Below are positions 20,674 to 30,342 of a stretch of 64,000 nt of DNA, piece by piece. Below the pieces are notes generated by a model that saw only the letters and a list, made by a program, of their open reading frames with translations, had not been told where the DNA came from and did not search any database. How positions within the stretch are numbered: the first letter of the stretch is position 1; each line of letters opens with the position of its first letter. The stretch comes from MR-S7 sp000400995 (lineage in GTDB: Bacteria > Pseudomonadota > Gammaproteobacteria > Burkholderiales > Burkholderiaceae_C): positions 3,162,001-3,226,000 of the forward strand of contig NZ_CP152342.1 in NCBI RefSeq assembly GCF_045291395.1, read 5' to 3'. The position numbers and the translations under genes were made by a program.

Positions 20674-20677
<4 letters not shown>
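19707..20677 (+). pseudogene. miaA: tRNA dimethylallyltransferase with an internal repeat insertion and a frameshift
   Basis: MiaA adds the isopentenyl group to A37 of tRNAs reading UNN codons. The N-terminal part has the P-loop GPTASGKT, DSALVYRDMDIGTAKPT and LLVGGTMLYFKAL; the C-terminal part has MRCVGYRQAWE and ATRQLAKRQITWLRG. Between them, at 20265-20318, lies a copy of palindromic repeat A. The two halves are in different frames. If the five-T run at 20314-20318 had six Ts, the reading would continue in frame (GALFSLEPSNRAWLHERI) with the repeat adding about 18 residues. miaA is almost universal, so either the shift is a sequence error or tRNA modification is lost in this strain. Start 19707 or 19719; the end overlaps the next gene by four bases. 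Confidence 0.85.
20265..20318. repeat. Interspersed palindromic repeat, family A, copy 3 (inside miaA)
   Basis: Full-length copy with arms CCAGCGCTTGCC and AAGCGCTGGAG, ending in five Ts. It sits inside miaA between the catalytic part and the C-terminal helical part, and the frame is lost at its T run. Confidence 0.85.
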
Positions 20678-21333
<656 letters not shown>

Positions 21334-21355
21334 TCCAGGCCGCTGCGGCCCTGAA

Positions 21356-21420
21356 GCCAAAACAGGCTCCAGCGCCCATCCAGCAAGCGCAAGCAGCTAC
21401 TCTTTCCGGAGCATCGGTAG
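21356..21420. repeat. Interspersed palindromic repeat, family A, copy 4
   Basis: Copy in opposite orientation, with CTCCAGCGCCCATC, CAGCAAGCGCAAGCAGCTACTCTTT. It fills the gap between the ABC ATPase gene and the convergent lipoprotein gene. Confidence 0.7.
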
Positions 21421-21421
21421 C

Positions 21422-23071
21422 TTATTCGATGCCCAGCACCGTCTTCATGGCAGCCCAGGCCGTGCCATTCAGGCGGGAGGAATAGGTGAGCACCTGCCCT
21501 TCGTCGGTGATGGCCGCCGGCGCGCGGAAGCCGAACACGTTGCCGTCATATTCCGTGTAGCCCCGTGCCACGCCGCCCATGTAGGCCTGGCCGGGGAAGC
21601 TGGCGAAAGTCAGCAGGCGCACGCCGTTGACCGTGGAGATCGTGAACGCGCTTTGCGAATGCGCCACGCACGTCCCCAGGTCGTTGTAGGCCGGCGGAGT
21701 GGATTCACAGGCATAGAACTGCGCGTTGGAGGCATCGATGAAGGCCACGCGCAGCACGTGGTTGGCATCGACCGGCCCCATCAGACCCATCGTCGTTGCA
21801 CGCACGGTCGCAGGCGTCGCCAGGCTCACCGCGCTGGCCGGCCGGCCGGCGACCATGCCCTCCAGCGCCGTGAAGCCGAAGCGGTCCGTCGCCGTGTTGT
21901 TGATGTAGGCCGGCGAGCGGTTCAACTGCGCCGATAGGCTGGTGCGCAGCTGCGATCCCGTAGGGAACGTGGCAGCGCCCAGGACGACCGGATCCATCTC
22001 GATGGAGCGGTCGTGGCGGATGCCTTCGGCCTCCAGCGCGGCGTCACCCGCACGCAGTTGGGCCACCACCTCCGCCATGGACTTGCCGCCCACGTCCTGC
22101 GTCGTCACGAGGAAGGACGCGACCGCGGTGGACTGGTTGCACAGCAGCGTGCGTGCGGGGCTGCCCAGCGTGGCCAGCCGCGGCACGGTGTCGTCGCAGC
22201 GGGTCCAGCCGCTGCGGGTCAGGGTGACTGCGGGGAACAGCACCTCCTTCGCGGTGGCCGCGCCGCCGGTCTTGCCGGCTCGCGCCTCGAACTGGCGCGC
22301 GTAGCCGTCGGCCTGCACCACGCCGTCGGAGATGCGCTCGCGGTAGACGTAGTTCTGGGCATCGCCGTAGTTCAGGAACCCGAGCTGGCTCGACGCCACG
22401 GCCGCCGCACCGGGCGCCGCCACCTGGATGGGCGCGCCCAGCTCCAGCGCGTAGGCCGTGACCTTGGCCGCCGTGCGCGCCGTGTCGGGAAGGACGGCGG
22501 AGGCCGAGGAGGGGTCGCCCTGGTAGTCGTAGATCTTGGCGGCGCTGATGCCGAGCTGGCGGGCCACGGCCGCCTCGGCCGCATCCAGCGCCATGCCGCC
22601 GGCCATGGCCTTTTGCACCAGCGTGGTGAGCGGGTTGATCTGCGCGGCCTTGCCGGCGGGCGCGGACAGCACGAAGCCCTTGGCCGTGGCCGTGCTTGCG
22701 GGGTCTGCCGCATCCACGGATTCGGGCGTCACGCGGGCGAGCACCGCGGCTCCGTTGAACGCCGTGGCCGCCGCTGCATCGGCAGGCTGGTAGGTGAGCG
22801 TGTACTTGCCATCGCTGCCGGTGGCGGGCGCGCTGGGCTCGCCGGTATCGCAGGTGCCATTGGCATTCAGGTCCACGCACACGGCGGCCTTGCTCACGGC
22901 TTGATCGATCAGGACCGTGCCCGACAGCGTGACGGGCTGCGGCGTGGTGCCGCCGTTGCTGTCGCCGCCTCCGCTGCCGCCGCCACAGGCATAGAGGCTG
23001 GCAATGAGGCTGCACAGCAGCAGCGGGCGCACGGGATGGGAGGCAAGGAAAGCGGAAGAGTGGGAATGCAT
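21422..23071 (-). CDS. Large lipoprotein of unknown function
   Basis: A 549-residue exported protein. The signal peptide ends in the lipobox SLYACGGGSGGG, giving a lipidated cysteine followed by a glycine/serine linker. Residues about 40-100 resemble a carboxypeptidase-regulatory-like or dockerin-like beta fold (GTVLIDQAVSKAAVCVDLN and NGTCDTGEPS); the remainder matches no family I can name. Start 23071 was chosen for the signal peptide; the open frame extends to 23119. It is divergent from a LuxR-type regulator gene, which may control it. I do not assign a function. Confidence 0.75.
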   Translation of the reverse strand: MHSHSSAFLASHPVRPLLLCSLIASLYACGGGSGGGDSNGGTTPQPVTLSGTVLIDQAVSKAAVCVDLNANGTCDTGEPSAPATGSDGKYTLTYQPADAAAATAFNGAAVLARVTPESVDAADPASTATAKGFVLSAPAGKAAQINPLTTLVQKAMAGGMALDAAEAAVARQLGISAAKIYDYQGDPSSASAVLPDTARTAAKVTAYALELGAPIQVAAPGAAAVASSQLGFLNYGDAQNYVYRERISDGVVQADGYARQFEARAGKTGGAATAKEVLFPAVTLTRSGWTRCDDTVPRLATLGSPARTLLCNQSTAVASFLVTTQDVGGKSMAEVVAQLRAGDAALEAEGIRHDRSIEMDPVVLGAATFPTGSQLRTSLSAQLNRSPAYINNTATDRFGFTALEGMVAGRPASAVSLATPATVRATTMGLMGPVDANHVLRVAFIDASNAQFYACESTPPAYNDLGTCVAHSQSAFTISTVNGVRLLTFASFPGQAYMGGVARGYTEYDGNVFGFRAPAAITDEGQVLTYSSRLNGTAWAAMKTVLGIE

Positions 23072-23194
23072 GGTGTCGGTAAAAAAGAGGAACAGACCAG
23101 CCAACGATATTTCCGACACACATCAAACAAAATGATGCAAATGCACTATCCTGGCTTCCATATGCCCGCAAGAGGTAAACAGGGAGACACCGCC

Positions 23195-23281
23195 ATGTAT
23201 GAGGCCCGCTTCGACGTCTTCAGTGCCCTGCTGCTGAAGCGCTGCCGCGCATCGGCCGCATTGGCGCAGGCCCAGCACTAG
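23195..23281 (+). CDS. Possible 28-residue leader ORF upstream of the luxR-type gene
   Basis: A short frame (MYEARFDVFSALL...) starts behind CAGGGAGACACC and ends 15 bases before the LuxR-type gene. The good ribosome-binding site and the position suggest a leader peptide, but the length is too small to separate from chance. Confidence 0.25.
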   Translation: MYEARFDVFSALLLKRCRASAALAQAQH

Positions 23282-23296
23282 GCACGCTGGTAGCCC

Positions 23297-24265
23297 ATGC
23301 TGGCCGACTACAGCCATCTGCTGCTGCGCCTGTACCGGCTGTCGCACGAGCAGCCGGTAGACCGTTTCCAGGACGAGGCCCTGGAGCTGCTCAAGCCTGT
23401 GCTGCCCTTCGACTCGGCCATGTGGGGCTCGGCCACAATGACGGCGCAGGGCATCGACATCCACACCATTCACCTGCACCGCCAGCCGGCCGAGATGCTG
23501 ACGGCCTACGAGGAGGTCAAGCACCTGGACACGGCCGCGCAGGCGGTCACCCTCCGCCCCAGCGAAACCATGGCCTTCGACGCGCGGGCATGGTTCAACG
23601 GCCGGCACCAGCGCGCCCTGCTCGACTATGGCCGGCGCTTCGAGCAGTCGCATTTTTTCATCGGCGGCACGCTGAACCCTGCCACGCGCTTCACGCGCTG
23701 GCTCTCGCTGTTCCGCGCCAGTCCCGAGGCCCACTGCAGCGAGGGCGAACGCCAGTTGCTCGGCACGCTGATGCCCCACGTACAGCAAGCCCTGGAACTC
23801 AACCGCCTCACGCACCTGAACCAGCTGGCCCACGCGCCGGGCGGCGCCCGCCTGGGCTCGGCCCTGGCCGACCCGCGCGGCATGGTGCACCACATGGACG
23901 CTGTCTTCGAAAACGCCCTGCGCACCGAGTGGCCAGGCTGGCTGGGCCCCCGGCTGCCTGGCCCGTTGGTGGCCGCCGGGCAGCGCGGCGAGCCGCGCCT
24001 GCTCGCGCGCACCCTCGCCATCGCGCTGCACGCACAACACGGTCTGCTGTGGCTTCGCGCCCGCCCTCGCTGCGCGGCCGATGCGCTCTCGCCCCGCGAG
24101 GGCACGGTGGCCCGCCTGCTGGCGCTGGGCCTTACGCACAAGCAGATCGCAGCCCGGCTGCAGCGCTCTCCGGCCACGGTGCGCAACCAGATCCAGTCGG
24201 TCTACGACAAGCTGGGCGTGTCCAACGTGGCCGCGCTCATCGACGCGCTGCGGCAAGCGGATTGA
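23297..24265 (+). CDS. LuxR-family transcriptional regulator
   Basis: A 322-residue regulator with a C-terminal LuxR-type helix-turn-helix (about 258-318: LSPREGTVARLLALGLTHKQIAARL, VRNQIQSVYDKLGVSN). The N-terminal 240 residues show no receiver domain (no aspartate pocket) and no recognisable acyl-homoserine-lactone domain, so the signal is unknown. It is divergent from the lipoprotein gene at 21422. It ends at a hairpin formed by repeat copy A5. Confidence 0.85.
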   Translation: MLADYSHLLLRLYRLSHEQPVDRFQDEALELLKPVLPFDSAMWGSATMTAQGIDIHTIHLHRQPAEMLTAYEEVKHLDTAAQAVTLRPSETMAFDARAWFNGRHQRALLDYGRRFEQSHFFIGGTLNPATRFTRWLSLFRASPEAHCSEGERQLLGTLMPHVQQALELNRLTHLNQLAHAPGGARLGSALADPRGMVHHMDAVFENALRTEWPGWLGPRLPGPLVAAGQRGEPRLLARTLAIALHAQHGLLWLRARPRCAADALSPREGTVARLLALGLTHKQIAARLQRSPATVRNQIQSVYDKLGVSNVAALIDALRQAD

Positions 24266-24266
24266 A

Positions 24267-24325
24267 AACTAAAAGAGCATCCATCGCTTGTGCCCCAAGC
24301 ACTGGATGCTCTTTTTACGATAGCA
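24267..24325. repeat. Interspersed palindromic repeat, family A, copy 5, acting as bidirectional terminator
   Basis: The stem AGAGCATCCA ... TGGATGCTCT is flanked by AAAA on the left and TTTTT on the right, with inner arms GCTTG and CAAGC. It lies exactly between the convergent luxR-type and hsp20 genes and could terminate both. Confidence 0.75.
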
Positions 24326-24330
24326 GCCGC

Positions 24331-24759
24331 TTACTCGATCGCCAGCCGCTGCGCGCTGCCGCCCTGCTTCTTGGGCAACACCAGCGTCAGCACGCCGTTG
24401 TCGTACTTGGCCTTGGCCTGCGACGCGTCCAGCTCCGTGGGCAAGCGGAAGCTGCGGGCCACGGCGCCGAAGTAGCGTTCGCTACGCAGCACCTTCTCGC
24501 CGTCCTTCTTCTCGTCGTGCTGGCGCACCTCGGCGCGCAGGCTGACCACGTCGCCTTCCACGCTCACGTGGATGTCTTCCTTGGGCACGCCCGGCACCTC
24601 GGCGTGGACGGTGTAGGAGGCTTCGTCCTCCTTCACGTCCACCTTGATCTGCGAGGGCTGGGGCAGGCCGTCGCCGTGCAGCGGCCGCACGTAGAAGCCG
24701 GGAGCGAAGTCCTTGAAGAAGTCGTCGAACAGGCTGCCGCGGGATACCAGAGAATTCAT
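24331..24759 (-). CDS. Small heat-shock protein, Hsp20/alpha-crystallin family
   Basis: A 142-residue ATP-independent holdase chaperone. The alpha-crystallin domain spans about 38-130 (IKVDVKEDEASYTVHAEVPG ... DNGVLTLVLPKK), with the conserved GVL motif and a short C-terminal tail (AQRLAIE). The start MNSLVSRGSLF at 24759 follows AAGGAG. The upstream region holds a TTGAAA / TATTTA promoter whose -35 half also fits a sigma-32 element. Confidence 0.93.
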   Translation of the reverse strand: MNSLVSRGSLFDDFFKDFAPGFYVRPLHGDGLPQPSQIKVDVKEDEASYTVHAEVPGVPKEDIHVSVEGDVVSLRAEVRQHDEKKDGEKVLRSERYFGAVARSFRLPTELDASQAKAKYDNGVLTLVLPKKQGGSAQRLAIE

Positions 24760-24820
24760 TTTCAAACTCCTTGGATGGGTTGGTGATCCGGGGCCGCCGG
24801 GGCGGCGTCCCCTCACCGGG

Positions 24821-24850
24821 TAAATACGTACGCCCCTTCCGCTTTCAAGG
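24821..24850 (-). promoter_or_regulatory. Putative hsp20 promoter (CCTTGAAA - 16 - TATTTA)
   Basis: On the minus strand, CCCTTGAAAG is followed after 16 bases by TATTTA, about 60 bases upstream of the hsp20 start. The -35 half agrees with both sigma-70 (TTGACA) and heat-shock sigma-32 (CTTGAAA) elements; the -10 half is closer to sigma-70. Confidence 0.45.
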
Positions 24851-25019
24851 GCCAGGGCGCACGGTTCTGATCTGGCGCAAACCCCGCCGCAACACCCGCG
24901 AACGCCTGGATACGAATTGTCAAGAAAAGTCCCGCCCAGCCGTGAGGCATCGCGCAAGGGTTGCGCTGAGAGCTCAGGCCTCCACAATGGACCGGCGATC
25001 AACCGACTCGGGAGGAACC

Positions 25020-26480
25020 ATGGATCTCAACACCTTCTCGCAGGCGCTGCAGCAATCGCTGGGCGCCCACATTCCCCAGATCCTCGGCGCGCTGGCCATC
25101 CTGGCGCTGGGCTGGCTGCTGGCCGTCATGGCACGGGCCGCCACGCGGCGGGTGCTGCGCATGGCGCGGCTGAACCAGCGCATCGGCGAGAGCGCGGCCA
25201 CGCCCATCGACGCCGAAACGCCCGCCGCCACCGCCGTCTTCTGGCTGGTGCTGCTGGCCACGCTGGTGGCCGTGCTCAACACGCTGGACCTGACGCTGCT
25301 GTCCGCCCCCTTCGCCAGCATGGTGCAGGACGTGGTGGGCTACGTGCCCCACCTCGTGGCCGGTGCCGTGCTGGCGCTGGTGGCCTGGCTGCTGGCCGTG
25401 GTGCTGCGCGCCGTGACCACGCGCGCGCTGGCGGCCACCACGCTGGACGAGCGCCTGTCCGAAGAGGCGGGCATGGCCCCCATCAGCCGCAGCGCGGGCA
25501 ACGTGCTGTTCTGGCTGGTGATCCTGTTCTTCCTGCCGGCCATCCTGGGCGCGCTGCGGCTCGAAGGCGTGCTGGACCCGGTGCGCGACCTGCTCGGCCG
25601 CATGCTGGCCTATGTGCCCGGCATCTTCGGCGCGGCGGTGATCGCCATCGCGGGCTACGTCGTGGCGCGCGTGCTGCGCGCGCTGGTCACCAACCTGCTG
25701 GCCGCCGCGGGCAGCGACCGCCTCAACGCCTGCATCGGGCTCGACCCGGCCGTGCAGCTCTCGCGCCTGGGCGGCACGCTGGTGTTCATCCTGGTATTCG
25801 TGCCCTCGCTCATCGCGGCGCTGGACGCGCTGCAGGTCGAGGCCATCTCGCGCCCCGCCACGCAGGTGCTGCACCAGATCCTGGGCGCCGTGCCGCACAT
25901 CATCGCGGCGGCCGTGATCCTGCTGCTGACGTGGTACGTGGCCAAGTTCGCCGCCGGCCTGCTCACCAAGCTGCTGGAGAGCGCAGGCTTCGACAGCCTG
26001 CCGGCCAAGCTGGGCCTGTCGCACGCGCTCTCGGGCGCCACCAGCCCCTCGCGCCTGGCGGGCGCCGTGGTGCTGTTCTTCGCACTGCTCTTCGGCGCGG
26101 TGGAGGCCGCCTCGCAGCTGGGCTTCTACCAGGTGAGCGACGTGGTGACCACCTTCATCACCTTCAGCGGCGACATCCTGCTGGGCAGCGCCATCCTGGT
26201 CGTGGGCTTCTGGCTCTCGGGCGTGGCCGCCACGGCCATCCGCCGCGCCAGCCCCGAGGGCGGCCAGCTGGCCGCCAACGTGGCGCGCTTCGCCATTCTG
26301 GGTCTGGTGATCGCCATGGGCCTGCGCGCCATGGGCATTGCCAACGAGATCGTGCAGCTCGCCTTTGGCCTCACGCTGGGCGCCATCGCCGTGGCCGTGG
26401 CGCTGGCCTTCGGCCTGGGCGGGCGCGAGGCGGCGGGCAAGCTGCTCGACCACTGGCTGGCCAAACTGCGCCGCGACTGA
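25020..26480 (+). CDS. Membrane protein with repeated conserved TM helices (MscS-related channel family)
   Basis: A 486-residue inner-membrane protein with about ten to twelve hydrophobic segments arranged as repeated units (for example HIPQILGALAILALGWLLA, YVPHLVAGAVLALVAWLLA, YVPGIFGAAVIAIAGYVVA, AVPHIIAAAVILLLTWYVA). Each unit resembles the conserved TM helix found in MscS-related proteins, ending with AFGLGGREAAGKLLDHW. It may form or assist a mechanosensitive channel, but lacks the MscS beta domain. The start follows GGGAGGAACC. A strong terminator follows. Confidence 0.82.
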   Translation: MDLNTFSQALQQSLGAHIPQILGALAILALGWLLAVMARAATRRVLRMARLNQRIGESAATPIDAETPAATAVFWLVLLATLVAVLNTLDLTLLSAPFASMVQDVVGYVPHLVAGAVLALVAWLLAVVLRAVTTRALAATTLDERLSEEAGMAPISRSAGNVLFWLVILFFLPAILGALRLEGVLDPVRDLLGRMLAYVPGIFGAAVIAIAGYVVARVLRALVTNLLAAAGSDRLNACIGLDPAVQLSRLGGTLVFILVFVPSLIAALDALQVEAISRPATQVLHQILGAVPHIIAAAVILLLTWYVAKFAAGLLTKLLESAGFDSLPAKLGLSHALSGATSPSRLAGAVVLFFALLFGAVEAASQLGFYQVSDVVTTFITFSGDILLGSAILVVGFWLSGVAATAIRRASPEGGQLAANVARFAILGLVIAMGLRAMGIANEIVQLAFGLTLGAIAVAVALAFGLGGREAAGKLLDHWLAKLRRD

Positions 26481-26500
26481 CCGGCAACGCCCCCATACAG

Positions 26501-26527
26501 GCGCCCCTATCCCGGGGCGCTTTTTTT
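26501..26527 (+). terminator. Rho-independent terminator after the channel gene
   Basis: GCGCCCC-TATCCC-GGGGCGC followed by seven Ts, 20 bases after the stop codon. Confidence 0.85.
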
Positions 26528-27739
26528 GCGCCACACAATCCCCTTCATGCGCGCCCTGTTCCTCACGTTCTCCTGGCAAGACCTGCGCCGCCACCCCTGG
26601 CGCAGCCTCGCGGCCGTGGTGGCGGTGATGCTGGGTGTGGCACTGGCGTTCGCGGTGCACGTGATCAACACCTCGGCCCTGGACGAGTTCGCGCGCGCCG
26701 TGCGCGTGGCGGGCGGCCAGAGCGACTTGCAACTGCGCGCCGCGCAGGGCCCGCTACCCGAAGCGCTATACGCCACCGTGGCTAAGCACCCGCAGGTAGC
26801 GCATGCCAACCCGGTGCTGGAACTGCCCGCCGTGGCCTGGCATGCCCAGACGCGCGTGCCGCTGCGCGTGGTGGCGGCCGATGCGCTGCTGCTGCCCGCC
26901 ACCGCGCCCGCGCTCATGCCCCGCGCGTGGGAGGGCGCCGACCGGCTGGCGATGCTCGCGCCCGCCACGGTCTTCCTCAATGCGGCGGCGCTGCAGGCGC
27001 TGGGGCTGGACAGCGCCCCGCAGACCATTGACCTGCAAGCCGGCCTGCAGCGCCAGAGCGTGCGCGTGGCGGGCACGGTGGCCGCCGCGGGCGGGCCGCT
27101 GGCGGTGATGGACATCGGCGCCGCGCAGGATTTCTTCGGGCGCACCGGCCAGCTCTCGCGCATCGACCTGCGGCTTGCGCCCGGTGCCGACCGCGTCGCG
27201 CTCGCCCGGGAACTGCCCGCCAACACGGTGCTGTCCGAACCCGGCGACAGCGCCGCGCAGGTGGACCAGCTCTCGCGTGCCTACCGCGTCAACCTCACCG
27301 TGCTGGCGCTGGTGGCGCTGTTCACCGGCGCGTTCCTCGTGTTCTCGGTGCTCGCGCTCGGCGTGGCACGGCGGCTGCCGCAGTTCGCGCTGCTGGCCGT
27401 ACTGGGCGCCACGCCGCGCCAGCGGCTGGCGCTGGTACTGGCCGAGGCCGCCGCGCTAGGCCTGGCGGGCAGCGCGGCCGGCATCGCCCTGGGCACGGCG
27501 CTGGCCGCACTGGCGCTGCGCCTGCTGGGCGGGGACCTGGGCGGCGGCTATTTCACCGGCGTGCGCCCGCCGCTGCAGTGGAGCCTGCCCGCCGCCCTGC
27601 TCTACGGGATGCTGGGCACGGCCGCCGCGCTGGCCGGCGGCTGGTGGCCCGCCCGCACGGCCCAGCGGCTGCCGCCCGCGCAGACGCTCAAGGGGCTGGG
27701 CCTGGCCGACACGCACCCCGCACGCGGCGGCATTGGTAT

Positions 27740-27793
27740 GGTTTTGATAGCTGCCAGCGCTTTACTGGCAAGCGCTCCACCCGTTTTTGGCAT
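27740..27793. repeat. Interspersed palindromic repeat, family A, copy 6 (inside the permease gene)
   Basis: TAGCTGCCAGCGCTTTACTG followed by GCAAGCGCT and a GTTTTTGG end, in frame, encoding LIAASALLASAPPVFG. Confidence 0.7.
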
Positions 27794-28380
27794 ACCCCTG
27801 GCGGCCTACGTGTCGGTGGGCCTGCTGCTCGTGGGCGGCATCGCCCTGCTGCCCTGGCTGGTGCAGGCGCTGCTGGGCGCGCTGCGCCCCTGGGCCGCGC
27901 GCGGCCCGCTGCGGCTGCTGGCGCTGGAGCGCGCACGCCGCATGCGCGCCACCGCCGCCGTGGCGGTGGGCGGCGTGGTGGCCTCGCTCAGCCTGGCCGT
28001 GGCGCTGACGGTGATGGTGGGCAGCTTTCGCGGGTCGGTGGACCAGTGGCTGGACGCTGTGCTGCCCGCGCCGCTCTACGTGCGCGCGGCGGGCGGCCTC
28101 ACGGGCGACGACGCCGCCGTCTTCCCCCGGCTTCGCCGACGCCGTGGCCCGCCTGCCCGGCGTGGCACGCGCGCAGGCCCTGCGCACCAGCAGCGTGCAG
28201 CTCGCGCCCACGCGCCCGGCCGTGGCGCTGCTGGCGCGGCCCCTGGCGCCGGACCCGGCCCACGCGCTGCCGCTGGTGGGCCCGCCGCTGCCGGTGCCGC
28301 CCGGCCGGGTGGGCGTGTACGTGAGCGAGGCGGTGGCCGACCTCTACGGCGCACGGCCCGGCGCGGACTGGCCCGCACTT

Positions 28381-28443
28381 TCACAGTCTTTTGTGCCTGC
28401 AGCGCAATCGGGACAAGCGCAAGCAGCTTCTTTTTTCATAGCA
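28381..28443. repeat. Interspersed palindromic repeat, family A, copy 7 (inside the permease gene)
   Basis: Diverged copy in opposite orientation: TCTTTTGTGCCTGCAGCGC, GACAAGCGCAAGCAGCTTC and TTTTTTCATAGCAGG. It encodes QSFVPAAQSGQAQAASFFIA. Confidence 0.65.
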
Positions 28444-29149
28444 GGCGTATGGCGCGACTACGTGCGCCAGCACGGCGCCATCGCGCTGGATGCGGGCGAT
28501 TTCACGCGCCTGACGGGCGACGCGCGCGCCAGCGACCTCGCGCTGTGGCCCGCGCCGGGCGCGGATGTGGCCGCGCTGCGCGCCGCCGTGCAGCAATTGG
28601 CGCGCGAGCGGCTGGGCGCCGACGCTGCGGCGCTGGACTTCACCTCGGCCGGCGCGATCCGCGCGCGCTCGCTGGCCATCTTCGACCGCAGCTTCGCCGT
28701 CACCTACTGGCTGCAGGCCGTGACCATAGCCATCGGCCTGTTCGGCGTGGCGGCCAGCTTCGGCGCGCAGGTGCTCGCGCGGCGCAAGGAGTTCGGCCTG
28801 CTGGCGCACCTGGGCCTCACGCGCCGGCAGATCCTGGCCGTGGTCGCCGGCGAGGGCGCGGCCTGGACGGCCGTGGGCGCGGTGGCGGGCACGCTGCTGG
28901 GCCTGGCCGTGGCGGTGGTGCTGGTGCACGTGGTCAACCCGCAGAGCTTCCACTGGACGATGGACCTGGCCGTGCCCTGGCCGCGCCTCGTTCTGCTGGG
29001 GCTGGCGGTGGTCGCTGCGGGCACGCTCACGGCATGGGCGGCGGGCCGCACCGCGGCGGGGCGCGACGCGGTCACGGCCGTCAAGGAAGACTGGTAGGCT
29101 GCGGGCCTGTTCCACGCCAGCCTCCGCTTCACCGCGCCTCTTTCCCTCC

Positions 29150-30307
29150 ATGGTTGCAACCGTCATCGTCGGCATGCTGTGCGTGCACCTGCTGTGCTTC
29201 GCCGTCATGTTCTGGCTGATCGGCAGGCGCCTGCAGGGCAGCCCGCTGGGCATGGATGCCTTCGCCCTGGGCAATGCCATGCTGGGCTCGGCCTATGTGC
29301 TGCAGTTGCTGGGCGACGGGTCGGACTGGGGTGCATCCGTCGTAGTCAACCACACGCTGACGGTGTGCACACCCGTGGTCTATTGGGTGGGCGCCATGCG
29401 GTTCTTCGGCCGGCCCGCCCCCTTGCTCAAGCCGGTGCTCGCCCTGGCGCTGACCTATGCGGCCGCGCAGGTGCTGGTGCAGTGGCTGGCGGGCCCGGTC
29501 GCCCGCTACGCGATGCTGGCATTCGTCATGGCGCTGATGTTCCTGGCCATGACCGTGGCGGTGGTCCACGCCATGCGCGGCATTGCCAGGGACCTGCGCG
29601 TGGAGATGGCGCTTTTCGCGCTGCTCATCGGCGGCCTGGGCGTGCTGAACGCCATCAAGGGCGTGCTGGTGGTGCAGGACGGGCTGGACGCACTGGACAT
29701 GAAGCACCGCTTCCAGGTCATGTTCTATGTCTACATGTCCTTCCTGGCCACGGTGCTGGCGCCGTCCATGATCTGGCTCGTGCTGCGCCGCCTGACCGAC
29801 GCGCTGCGGGCCGCGGCGGCGCGCGACCCGCTGACCCACCTGCTCAACCGGCGCGGCCTGCTCGCGGGGCTGGAGGGGCATTTCGGCGCCCGCACCGCCG
29901 GGCCCGCGCGCCTGCTGCTGCTGGACATCGATCATTTCAAGCGCATCAACGACACCCACGGCCACAAGGCCGGCGACGTGGTGCTGTGCCGCGTGGCCGA
30001 GGTGCTGCGCCGCACGGTGCGGCGTGCAGACCTGGCCTGCCGCACCGGGGGCGAGGAGTTCGTCATCGTCTGCCTGGACACGGACGACGAGGGCGTGATG
30101 CGCCTGGCCGAGCGCGTGCGCCTGGCCATCGAACAGCAGGCGGTGCCCATGCCGGGCGCGAAGGAGCCGCTGCGCTGCACCGCGACCATCGGCATTTCGC
30201 GCGCCTTCCACAACCCGGACGGGTTCGACGCGGCCATGCAGGAAGCCGACGCCGCGCTCTACCGCGGCAAGGCGTCCGGGCGCAACCGCATCGAGTGGGG
30301 GCGCTGA
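29150..30307 (+). CDS. Membrane diguanylate cyclase (six-helix sensor, GGDEF)
   Basis: A 385-residue protein with about six N-terminal membrane helices (residues 1-215) and a C-terminal GGDEF domain. DIDHFKRINDTHGHKAGD marks the GTP-binding region, and GGEEF lies at 300-304. The inhibitory site RRAD is intact nine residues before the GGEEF motif, so it is probably an active and feedback-inhibited cyclase, unlike the one at 10883. The short membrane part carries no named sensor domain. It starts 52 bases after the permease gene. Confidence 0.9.
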   Translation: MVATVIVGMLCVHLLCFAVMFWLIGRRLQGSPLGMDAFALGNAMLGSAYVLQLLGDGSDWGASVVVNHTLTVCTPVVYWVGAMRFFGRPAPLLKPVLALALTYAAAQVLVQWLAGPVARYAMLAFVMALMFLAMTVAVVHAMRGIARDLRVEMALFALLIGGLGVLNAIKGVLVVQDGLDALDMKHRFQVMFYVYMSFLATVLAPSMIWLVLRRLTDALRAAAARDPLTHLLNRRGLLAGLEGHFGARTAGPARLLLLDIDHFKRINDTHGHKAGDVVLCRVAEVLRRTVRRADLACRTGGEEFVIVCLDTDDEGVMRLAERVRLAIEQQAVPMPGAKEPLRCTATIGISRAFHNPDGFDAAMQEADAALYRGKASGRNRIEWGR

Positions 30308-30342
30308 GCCATGGTGGCGACCGGCGCATGCTTGCGACAATC

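Larger units (their letters stand above)
26547..29097 (+). pseudogene. FtsX-family ABC transporter permease with a frameshift and two internal repeat copies
   Basis: Large permease (about 849 residues after correction) with two FtsX-type membrane modules and a MacB-like periplasmic part. The N-terminus MRALFLTFSWQDLRRHPWRS is typical. The frame shifts at the five-C run 28124-28128; removing one C restores DAAVFPGFADAVARLPG and continues to the stop at 29097. Two copies of palindromic repeat A are built into the coding region in frame: residues about 398-416, within a predicted membrane helix, and about 611-633. It is the likely partner of the ATPase at 20674 and the AttH-like protein at 31595. 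The frameshift may be a sequence error. Confidence 0.8.
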
